From Komarekiella delphini-convector SJRDD-AB1 (GTDB lineage Bacteria > Cyanobacteriota > Cyanobacteriia > Cyanobacteriales > Nostocaceae): DNA of 64,000 nt. Made by a program: the position numbers and the translations under genes. The notes below the pieces were generated by a model that searched no databases, was not told the DNA's origin, and saw nothing but the letters and a program-made list of their open reading frames with translations. Numbering within the stretch: position 1 is the first letter of the stretch; each line of letters opens with the position of its first letter. Of the stretch, positions 1 to 6,938 are shown piece by piece. The stretch covers positions 95,366 through 159,365 of the forward strand of contig NZ_VJXY01000017.1 of the NCBI RefSeq assembly GCF_014831675.1. Direction: 5' to 3'.

Positions 1-278
1 GTGGGTAAATCTTTGTAAAATAGCAGCGTATTTATGAGCAATGCACTCAGAAAAATAGGTAATCCTGTGCGATAACCCAATAACAAAACCATTGCCAGGA
101 AAAAACCTGACGAAGGCCAAATTGCAGATGCCGAATTTTCAAACGATACAGCTTGGGAAAGGGTTGCAAGCCCATAGTGAGCGATCGCCAAAATTAGGGT
201 AATGACAATTAGTTGACGAGGCTGGGAAAAAAAAGATTGAATCGCTGATATAGCATATTGCTTTGAGTTAGGTGACAT
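1..278 (-). CDS. N-terminus of a MASE1-domain membrane sensor (partial)
   Basis: Reading the minus strand from an ATG at 276-278 gives an open frame that leaves the window at base 1, so only about 92 residues are visible. After a short cytoplasmic start there is a hydrophobic helix (LIVITLILAIAHYGLATLS), then the segment ASAIWPSSGFFLAMVLLLGYR and another hydrophobic stretch. The AxxxWPxxG...LLLGYR pattern is typical of MASE1, an integral-membrane sensory domain found at the N-terminus of histidine kinases and diguanylate cyclases. The output domain lies outside the window and cannot be named. Family assignment is by motif recognition only. Confidence 0.8.
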   Translation of the reverse strand, partial: MSPNSKQYAISAIQSFFSQPRQLIVITLILAIAHYGLATLSQAVSFENSASAIWPSSGFFLAMVLLLGYRTGLPIFLSALLINTLLFYKDLP

Positions 279-443
279 TGACTTAGAGATGGAGTGAATT
301 GTAGCACTGCACATCTCTAGAATGCCCATAATTTTTATTGGGTTATCATTGATAACTTGCACTTAGCACTCTTACCTGCTCTGCAATCAATTGCAGCAGT
401 TCATAGTACAACTCCACGTAAGTATGAACTCAAGCTTTAACTC

Positions 444-492
444 AGTCTTCTTTAGAAGACTTTTGCTATTAGCCTAGGAATGAATTCCTAGG
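444..492. repeat. Double hairpin, dispersed palindromic repeat
   Basis: Two adjacent near-perfect palindromes occupy the spacer between the MASE1 gene and the pseudogene. The first (444-461) pairs AGTCTTCT with AGAAGACT around 2 bases, and the second (473-492) pairs CCTAGGAAT with ATTCCTAGG around 2 bases. A related AGTCTTCTTTAAAAGACT hairpin occurs near 41051-41068, so this is a dispersed element rather than a gene-specific terminator. Nothing else was recognised in 279-605. Confidence 0.6.
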
Positions 493-605
493 CGGTTGTT
501 GGGGAATGCAAGATTTCAATCATTACAAAATCAAACAAAATTAGAGTAGTAGAGTGTGTTGTCGCTCGCGCAACGCACCACATCTGTGCATATATCGCTA
601 ACTCC

Positions 606-1319
606 TTAAGCAACGCCGTAATCCGTATACTGCCTTTTATAAGGAACCTGCAATCCCAAAACAATATCGTCTTGGGGAACATCCATCTTAACTAATTCCT
701 CAGCAGGATTCTGATCTGTTAAGTTCTGCTGAAGCCATATTTTTCCGTTTTTAATATCAAAATATATTGAGAATTGCGTAGCATCTTTACTTTCTGCTTG
801 CAGCACATTTCTTTCTGTTTCCTCCTGATTCCATCCTTGAGTCTGCTGATAGTAATCAAAAATGGCTTGTCGGTTTCAGCTAATCCTAGCTTGGGGATGC
901 TTATGTTCATGCGTAAAACCAAGAGCATGACCAAACTCATGGAGTACGACTCTGGATTACTCATCATCATCAGTGTTAGCTTTCAACCATCCAAAGTTCA
1001 TTGTTGGCTCATCATGATTAGTCACTTCCAAAGCACTTGTACCAAGTTTCGACCAAGATCCCTCTCTTTGAAATGAAATTCTGATTTCTGCGTCGAGATC
1101 ATTCCCAAATTAAAACTTGATGTTAGCGAATTGGCTCCATTAATGAGCAATGTACTCAACCTTAGATTGAACTACAGGATCTCCATCCAAGAAGCGAACC
1201 CGTAGAGTTTTACCATTCTCCCATCTAGAACGAATTACAAGTACAACAGAGAATACATCGTGTGGTTGTTCTGAATTTAATAGTACTGGTACCGAGCAAA
1301 CTTTTATTTTGTCAGTCAT
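606..1319 (-). pseudogene. Astacin-like (M12A) metallopeptidase pseudogene fused to an XisI C-terminus
   Basis: From an ATG at 1317-1319, preceded by GAGAGG, a single frame of 238 codons runs to the TAA at 606-608 but is interrupted by four in-frame stops (TAA, TAA, TAA, TGA) with no frameshift. Ignoring the stops, the first part (768-1319) contains NFGWLKANTDDDE, then the zinc site HEFGHALGFTHEH and KHPQARIS*NRQAIFDYYQQ, which is the HExxHxxGxxH metzincin layout of cyanobacterial astacin-like peptidases. The TGA replaces the expected Trp after RIS. From about base 767 the same frame changes abruptly to SIYFDIKNGKIWLQ...DDIVLG, which is the C-terminal half of XisI, the fdxN-element excision controlling factor. 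It is almost certainly non-functional, and the junction implies a deletion or recombination between two unrelated genes. Confidence 0.85.
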
Positions 1320-1572
1320 TTTAGACCTCTCTTTGATATAAATCTTTAACTGTTAAAATCAGCGATTATAGCTCGATCCAAACTCAGCAGCAAAAAGATT
1401 GAGCTAAAGCTATCCTCTCACCAAAGGGCGATCGCAGAATATTTCAAAATCTGCCCTAACTAGTTTTAGTTCAAGAAAAGCTGTTGTTAGACTATTCGGG
1501 TTGCTTACAATTTAGATGAAGATGCTGCCAAGAAATTTTTAGTTAATGGCTAACGCAATTTACCTAACGACA

Positions 1573-2001
1573 TCAAACCGTCCAATCCTCTGTTACTAAT
1601 TCTGGTACTTTACTAAAATCACTAAGATTCCGGGTTAGCAACACTAAGTTTCGCGAAAGCACGATCGCGGCTATTCGTAAATCTATTGTCGATACGCGAA
1701 TTTTTTGTACTCGTAATTCATCAAAAATTGCGATTGCTCCAGCATCGAAGGGGAGCACTGGAGCCGTTGAAAAGCCTTGAAGTGTTTCCAGCAGTAGCGT
1801 ATATCCACGAATGACGTCAGCCTTTCTCTAAGCGCGATTGATAAAAGTGTGAGCACCGAGAACTTGCTCATGGAAACTGACAACGGATAAAGCAAAATCT
1901 GCGGGTGAGTATTGAGCAATTCGAGCAGTTAAATTAGCAAATTCTGAACCTGTACGCCTTTGTAGGAAACTAATGTGATCAGTGTCGAGCAAGTATTTCA
2001 C
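1573..2001 (-). pseudogene. VapC-type PIN-domain toxin with an internal stop
   Basis: A GTG at 1999-2001 opens a 143-codon frame that reads KYLLDTDHISFLQR at its start, the usual N-terminal beta strand and first acidic residue of PIN ribonuclease toxins. It ends with LLTRNLSDFSKVPELVTEDWT, the usual C-terminal core. Codon 58 is TAG (1828-1830), so the protein would be cut in half; both sides remain in the same frame and otherwise look well conserved. A PIN toxin would normally cleave RNA and be neutralised by the gene just upstream. The gene sits 2 bases after the antitoxin-like gene at 2004-2216. Functional inactivation is inferred from the stop codon. Confidence 0.85.
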
Positions 2002-2003
2002 GC

Positions 2004-2216
2004 TTATTTGTCACTCTCATCAACAGGCTTGTCAGCTTCGCGAAAAGAGCGGCCATATTCCAAAGCCTCAAGAAAAGCAGATTCGTCGGAAATCGAGCCA
2101 ATAAGTTTGTCGAGCCAGTTGCTAGAAGTCAAGTTGGTATCAGTTCTACGTTTCAGGTCGCTGACCTCCTGTTCAAGAGTTGCTAAACGACGTTCGAGAG
2201 TTGCTTCATCTAGCAT
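2004..2216 (-). CDS. Antitoxin-like small protein paired with the broken PIN toxin
   Basis: The 70-residue frame starts at an ATG (2214-2216) preceded by a strong AAGGAG site, so a longer upstream reading was not used. The product is charged and mostly helical: a heptad-rich stretch (LERRLATLEQEVSDLKRR, residues about 7-24) looks like a coiled coil, followed by an acidic tail. Cyanobacterial genomes often carry such proteins directly upstream of VapC-type PIN toxins, and here the gap is 2 bases. No DNA-binding fold can be assigned by eye. An antitoxin role is inferred from position, and since the toxin has an internal stop the protein may now be a relic. Confidence 0.65.
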   Translation of the reverse strand: MLDEATLERRLATLEQEVSDLKRRTDTNLTSSNWLDKLIGSISDESAFLEALEYGRSFREADKPVDESDK

Positions 2217-2358
2217 GATTTTCTCCTTGCCTTGCGTTCGTTCCAAACGAAGTGACACCATAAAGCACGAAATACACATTCATGCTGGCAGCATACTCAT
2301 GCAATTCCAGCACCGAGACAAACTCATCCTCATTGCATAGGCGTTGCCCGTCGTAGCG

Positions 2359-2396
2359 AAAAGTCGGAGCGGCGGAAACCGCCGCTCTGAACTTTT
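2359..2396. repeat. Hairpin repeat (AAAAGT ... ACTTTT family)
   Basis: A long imperfect palindrome pairs GAGCGGCGG (2368-2376) with CCGCCGCTC around AAA and extends through AAAAGT/ACTTTT outer arms. The same architecture, with a G/C-rich inner stem and AAAGT-type outer arms ending in CAGAACTTT or similar, recurs near 9526-9595, 19719-19753 and 59583-59642. It is best read as one member of a dispersed cyanobacterial hairpin family. Confidence 0.6.
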
Positions 2397-2476
2397 CAAG
2401 ACAGACATTGCTTGCCCTCACAATAATCATAACTGGTCATTACATCGCAAAAATATAGATAAAGTCAAATTTAGTT

Positions 2477-2712
2477 AGCAAAAAGGCTTATTGCTTACTC
2501 AATATGCTTGATTGCTTTCTCATTTCGGTAGATCACGCACTCATTTTGGTGTTTTCCGCAAGCAAAAAGGCTGATTGCCTTCTCAATATGCTTGATTGCC
2601 TTCTCATTTCAGTAGATCACGCACTCATTTTGGTGTTTTCCGCAAGCAAAAAGGCTGATTGCTTACTCAAAATGCTTGATTGCCTTCTCATTTCGGTAAA
2701 TCACGCACTCGT
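2477..2712. repeat. 84-bp tandem repeat, nearly three copies
   Basis: Copies start at 2477, 2561 and 2645, each opening with AGCAAAAAGGCT. They differ at only a few positions, and the third is cut after CACGCACTC. Because 84 is a multiple of three, a plus-strand frame stays open across the array with a 28-residue period (LISVDHALILVFSASKKADCLL). It has no convincing ribosome site or family, so I treat it as non-coding repeat DNA. Confidence 0.85.
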
Positions 2713-2832
2713 GAAAACCATCGCTGTGTAGCAAAAGCCATTGAAGATTTGCCAAAATTTTCTCAGGCTAATCGATACGGAAGTTTTTTAAGGTAAAGAA
2801 TATTAACCGTAATTGATTACAAGGTGTATATT

Positions 2833-3261
2833 ATGGCTCGTCAAAAAAGAACCTCTAAGGTGTTAAAAAGAGCAGTACGTCGTGCTTCTAGCGTTCATTC
2901 AATTGATCCAAATTTAGATTTAGGCAATGAACTCACCCTACTTGCCTTCTCAACCCTGATTGAGAAGATGCGAACTAGAGAAAATGCATACAACAGTGCA
3001 CTTTCCAGCTTGGATAAGTTGTATCGTGAAATGCTGGAAATAGAACGAGAGTTGGCAGACATGGCAGAGCACATACTGTTGGGAGTTGCGACTCGATATG
3101 GCAAAAGCAGCGTAGAGTATGGCATGGCGGGAGGAGTTCCTAAAAACCAACGCCGCAGGGGACTGCGAGGCGAGTCGCCAACTCCTAGTTCTGAGCAACC
3201 GTCATTCATTGCCAGCGTGGATAGTAACACGAATGGAAAGAAAGCAACAGCCGCAAGCTAG
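2833..3261 (+). CDS. Hypothetical helical protein
   Basis: A 142-residue protein begins at ATG 2833, with AAGG eight bases upstream; an in-frame GTG at 2824 would overlap that site and is less likely. The N-terminus is very basic (MARQKRTSKVLKRAVRRAS). The middle (residues about 45-85) is amphipathic helix rich in Glu, Leu and Arg (SLDKLYREMLEIERELADMAEHIL). The tail is low-complexity and Ser/Thr-rich, and its DNA includes a short inverted segment typical of repeat insertions. I do not recognise the family. It sits alone between the 84-bp array and a MITE-like element, so the context gives no function. Confidence 0.55.
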   Translation: MARQKRTSKVLKRAVRRASSVHSIDPNLDLGNELTLLAFSTLIEKMRTRENAYNSALSSLDKLYREMLEIERELADMAEHILLGVATRYGKSSVEYGMAGGVPKNQRRRGLRGESPTPSSEQPSFIASVDSNTNGKKATAAS

Positions 3262-3321
3262 GATATGCGTTAGTACTCAAATCTATAACTGGCAAGACGT
3301 AGCCTTTCAAGGTCTAAATAG

Positions 3322-3510
3322 ATAGGACTTACATACTGAAGGCTGAAACCTATATCCCCCCTAGCCCACGCCAGTCGCTCATGGGGGAAACCCCCTTGGC
3401 GCTAGCCTCTCCCTTTGGGAGAAGACCGCGCTGGCTCCCCTTCAAAAGGGGGGAATTTCTAAAGCCCCCTTTTTAAGGGGGTTGGGGGATCTGAGTGCGT
3501 AAGTTCTGAT
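3322..3510. mobile_element. MITE-like element, copy 1
   Basis: This 189-bp stretch starts ATAGGACTTACATACTGAAGG and ends GAGTGCGTAAGTTCTGAT. It matches both ends of the longer element at 3875-4271, including the shared blocks CCCCCCTAGCCCACGCCAG and CCCCCTTTTTAAGGGGGTTGG. It encodes nothing and has short imperfect terminal inverted repeats. The spacer 3511-3874 between the two copies holds another GC-rich hairpin around 3570-3640 and no gene that I can support. Confidence 0.6.
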
Positions 3511-3874
3511 AGAAAAGATGTATTTTTCTTAGTGTCTTTGTGCGGACAGTCCGTTCAAGTCAAACCACTGCCTTGCGGGGGTTTCCCCCGTTGTGGCAAG
3601 TGGCGTGGGAAACCCGCCCACACGGCTGCCCTTGTCTTAGTGGTGAAAAATTTGACTTTTCGCCACTTTTTAGTAAAACATCATACTAAATTTAAGTTTA
3701 CGTATATTTCCCAAAAAAACTTTTACATAAAATTTAAATACTAGTGAATATACGAGTTACATCAAGCTTTCGCCTCAATAGGATGTAACCAAACATAAAT
3801 CACTTGCTAAAACTAGCGACCTGCAATACTAGTCGTCTAAATCTGGACTTGCCAACATTTTTGAGGCAGGATTA

Positions 3875-4271
3875 ATAGGACTTACGCATTGAAGGCTGAA
3901 ACCTAGATCCCCCCTAGCCCACGCCAGTCGCTCATGGGGAGCCACTCCCTTGCGGAGGTTCTCGACGCTCGTTCGCGCAGCGTGTCGCAGACAAGACTCG
4001 CTCTCAGCGTTGGCGCAGCCTCAAAGTAGAGAAGCCATGCCGTAAAGCCTGCGGCATGGCTTCGCTTAAGGCGAAGCCTCTCGTTCACGAAGTGTCTCCG
4101 ATAGGAGAAGAGAAGGCTTTACGCTGCGCTATCCGTTGTGGGGAGTGGCGTGGAAACCTCCTTGGCGCAGCCTCAAAGTAGAGAAGACCGCGCTGGCTCC
4201 CCTTCAAAAGGGGGAATTTATAAAGCCCCCTTTTTAAAGGGGTTGGGGGATCTGAGTGCGTAAGTTCTGAT
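3875..4271. mobile_element. MITE-like element, copy 2, with terminal inverted repeats
   Basis: The left end AGGACTTACGCA and the right end TGCGTAAGTTCT are inverted repeats of each other (11 of 12 bases). The interior shares long blocks with copy 1 but carries about 200 extra bases of nested palindromic repeats (CGAAGCCTCTCGTTCACGAAG and similar). An ATTA occurs on both flanks and could be a target duplication, though this is weak. There is no coding capacity. The call is a non-autonomous, mobilisable repeat. Confidence 0.6.
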
Positions 4272-4425
4272 TAACTGCAATCATCCATTTCGACCAGAAT
4301 TATTGGTAAATAAACTTAACGCCTTATCAACACTATGCTGTGAAGGCTGAGATAAGTTTTTGACAACTTATTTCAGAATTAATGTAGTTACGTAATATTA
4401 CTACCACATCAGAAGGAAGTTCAAA

Positions 4426-6057
4426 ATGTTAGATCTGTTTGCTCTACACCCAAAACAGTGGCTCGGACGGATAGCATCTACACGGCTAGTAAGTTTGATC
4501 ACCCTGCTTACTACTGTGATATCCTCCGAAGTTCTTCCCAACGCTGCGCTTGGTAGCCCACCAGCTGCGTCAGTTGAAACCAAGCTTCAAGTGCCTAGTT
4601 CAATGACCTCTGCGCCCTTCAATACTAGCCGTTACTTGAAAGTACCGCCCAACTTCGCCATCTCCGTCTATGCGCGAATTCCCAAAGCGCGGTTTATGGC
4701 AGTTGCTCCCAATGGGGATCTTCTAGTCTCGCAGCCTAGTACAGGTAAAGTGCTAATTGTGCAGCCAAATGGCAACAATGACCCAATTATTTCTGACTTC
4801 GTAACGGGTCTACGCAAACCGCACGACATTGTATTTCACAAGATTGATGATACGACATACGTTTATATCTCTGAGACTCATCAAATTAACCGCTTCATCT
4901 ACAAATCTGGAGACATAACCGCAAACAATCGCCAAGTCGTAATAACTGGTTTACCAGACAGCAGCACACAAGAACTCAAAGGCGCTTATGGTCATGAACT
5001 GAAAAATATCGCACTCGATGCCAACCATAAACTGTACGTTTCCATCGCCTCTACATGCAATGCCTGCTTAGAAGATACTGTGAGTAACCCACGACGGGGC
5101 GCGATTTACCAATACAATGCTGATGGAACCAATCAGCGACTTTTTGCCCAAGGCTTACGTAACGCAGAAGGACTGGCATTTTTGCCTGAGACAAATGACC
5201 TTTGGGTAGTTGTTAATAATCGAGACAGAATTGCCTACCCCTTCAACGATAGCAGTGGCAACTACGGTAAAGTTATCCAATCCTATGTAGACGACCACCC
5301 ACCAGAAGAGTTCACAAAAGTTCGAGATGGTGGCAACTACGGTTGGCCATTCTGCAACCCCAATCCTGACAAGCCAAATGGCTTCAACGATATGCCGTTT
5401 GACCGCGACTTTCAGTTTAATGCTGATGGGCGTGTTAATTGCAACGCAATGGACAGAATTACCAAGGGTATCCAAGCGCATTCGGCTCCGTTGGGATTAA
5501 CTTTTTTACAAGATACAAAGTTTCCCAGCTTATACTCTACTGGGGCAGTGGTGGGGCTGCACGGTTCATGGAATCGGCAGAAAAAAACAGGCTATAAAAT
5601 AGCTTATTTTCCTTGGGACAATACAACAAATATCCCAGGAGATCAGATAGATTTAGTTAGCGGCTGGCTAATTACAGCAACCCAACAAGTCTGGGGACGA
5701 CCCGTAGATATGGTAGTAGATCAGCAAGGCAATTTGTTAATCTCAGACGACTACAGCGGCACTATCTATAAGCTCTCCTATACGCCATCAGTTGAACAGA
5801 TTCAGGTCTACAAACACATGAACTTTGCTGGAGTTTCTCAATCTTTTCCTACAAGTCCAGGAATATACAAAGCTAGCCAAGGTGACTTGAGTATCGTTGG
5901 TAATGACAGTATAAGCTCATTACGCGTGCCACCAGATACAGTAGTACGTGTATGCGAACATAACAATGGTGGTCGATGCCGTGAGTATGGTTCTGGTGAG
6001 CATAAATTTGTTGGGAAAGACTTTAATGACGTAATATCCTATATAGAGGTGAAGTAA
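4426..6057 (+). CDS. Exported sorbosone/glucose dehydrogenase-like beta-propeller with crystallin-like C-terminus
   Basis: A 543-residue protein starts at ATG 4426, with AAGGAAG seven bases upstream. A hydrophobic N-terminal segment (residues about 20-43) followed by Ala/Pro-rich sequence looks like a signal peptide. Residues about 65-455 form repeated propeller blades (APNGDLLVSQP, GLRKPHDIVF, GLRNAEGLAF, VWGRPVDMVVDQQGNLLISDD) of the soluble PQQ glucose/L-sorbosone dehydrogenase fold. Residues about 460-543 (VYKHMNFAGVSQSFPTS..., ISSLRVPPDTVVRVCEHNN) resemble a beta/gamma-crystallin-type calcium-binding domain. The enzyme class is inferred from the fold; substrate and PQQ use cannot be read from the sequence. 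It stands alone and is probably periplasmic or secreted. Confidence 0.8.
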   Translation: MLDLFALHPKQWLGRIASTRLVSLITLLTTVISSEVLPNAALGSPPAASVETKLQVPSSMTSAPFNTSRYLKVPPNFAISVYARIPKARFMAVAPNGDLLVSQPSTGKVLIVQPNGNNDPIISDFVTGLRKPHDIVFHKIDDTTYVYISETHQINRFIYKSGDITANNRQVVITGLPDSSTQELKGAYGHELKNIALDANHKLYVSIASTCNACLEDTVSNPRRGAIYQYNADGTNQRLFAQGLRNAEGLAFLPETNDLWVVVNNRDRIAYPFNDSSGNYGKVIQSYVDDHPPEEFTKVRDGGNYGWPFCNPNPDKPNGFNDMPFDRDFQFNADGRVNCNAMDRITKGIQAHSAPLGLTFLQDTKFPSLYSTGAVVGLHGSWNRQKKTGYKIAYFPWDNTTNIPGDQIDLVSGWLITATQQVWGRPVDMVVDQQGNLLISDDYSGTIYKLSYTPSVEQIQVYKHMNFAGVSQSFPTSPGIYKASQGDLSIVGNDSISSLRVPPDTVVRVCEHNNGGRCREYGSGEHKFVGKDFNDVISYIEVK

Positions 6058-6207
6058 GCCAAGTTTTTTGGAAGCGTTTGATTTGAGATGAAGTTGATTT
6101 TGCAAATCGTTGCAACTACATCTAATACATAAATGCCCACTAAGGGTCTTAGCAGCCTAATCATAAAATTGAGCCGCGATCGCCGTCTAGAACGTAAAGT
6201 GTGATCA

Positions 6208-6241
6208 CCCGACTGGGTGAATTGTTATTCAGCCAGTCGGG
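6208..6241. promoter_or_regulatory. Perfect 9-bp stem hairpin upstream of the barrel gene
   Basis: CCCGACTGG (6208-6216) pairs perfectly with CCAGTCGGG (6233-6241) around a 16-base loop. No T-tract follows on either strand, so it is a poor intrinsic terminator. It lies 92 bases before the next start codon and could be an operator, an attenuator or a repeat. Confidence 0.45.
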
Positions 6242-6332
6242 CGACCCAAATGCCTGAGGTTACATTTTGTAAAAAAAGAGATTCTAGTACTAGAGAACAT
6301 TGATTTTACTTAACTCTGGTCAAAAGAATCCT

Positions 6333-6854
6333 ATGAAATTTACAAAATTAGCTGCCTCTGCACTTGCTGTTGCTTCTGTTGTCCTCTCTGCGGGAGTTGC
6401 TTCAGCTCAACCAGTTCAACCAATCGGCACAAACGGCAACTACATCGGTGCTGGTATTTCTGCTGGTGCAACTAGTGGTGGACAAGGAAATGATGAAGCG
6501 CAACTTGGTGGCAATGTTCAAGGACGGTACGCCATTTCCCAGACACCTCTTTCACTGCGGGGTTCGCTGCTGTATGGTGGTGATGCCGCCGCAATTATGC
6601 CTATGGTTACTTACGATGCACCTATAGCCCGAAACACTAACGTTTACTTCGGTGGTGGCTATTCTTTTGTAACTGACGAAGGTCAAAACACTCCGTTAGG
6701 CAATCAAAATGCACCTGTAATCACTCTTGGTGCTGAATCAGAAGTTAGCCCAAATATCATCGCGTATGGTGATGCTAAATGGGGCATTGACGCCTACAGA
6801 AACAGTGATGCTGATGCCGTGAGCTTCCAAGCAGGATTAGGCTATCGCTTCTAA
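6333..6854 (+). CDS. Small outer-membrane beta-barrel protein
   Basis: The start at ATG 6333 gives 173 residues and places a clear signal peptide at the N-terminus: KFTK, then a hydrophobic Ala/Val/Leu core, ending ASA just before QPVQ. The mature part is rich in Gly, Ala, Asn and Thr with alternating hydrophobic residues, and ends in FQAGLGYRF, whose terminal aromatic is the usual signal for barrel assembly in the outer membrane. Cyanobacteria encode many short porin-like barrels of this size with unknown cargo. It is monocistronic and follows a hairpin. Specific function is unknown. Confidence 0.75.
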   Translation: MKFTKLAASALAVASVVLSAGVASAQPVQPIGTNGNYIGAGISAGATSGGQGNDEAQLGGNVQGRYAISQTPLSLRGSLLYGGDAAAIMPMVTYDAPIARNTNVYFGGGYSFVTDEGQNTPLGNQNAPVITLGAESEVSPNIIAYGDAKWGIDAYRNSDADAVSFQAGLGYRF

Positions 6855-6938
6855 GCTGATATGCGAATAGAAAAGGTAGGAGATGAGAGATGGGAGACAG
6901 GAGACGAGAGACAGGAGACAGGAGATAGGAGATAGAAG

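Noticed and set aside
774-1076. 100-codon plus-strand frame
   Set aside because: Antisense of the metallopeptidase pseudogene.
2206-2430. 74-codon minus-strand frame upstream of the antitoxin
   Set aside because: It overlaps the antitoxin start region, runs through a hairpin repeat and has no ribosome site or recognisable family.
3532-3744. 70-codon frame between the MITE-like copies
   Set aside because: Starts inside a GC-rich hairpin and has no family; repeat-derived.
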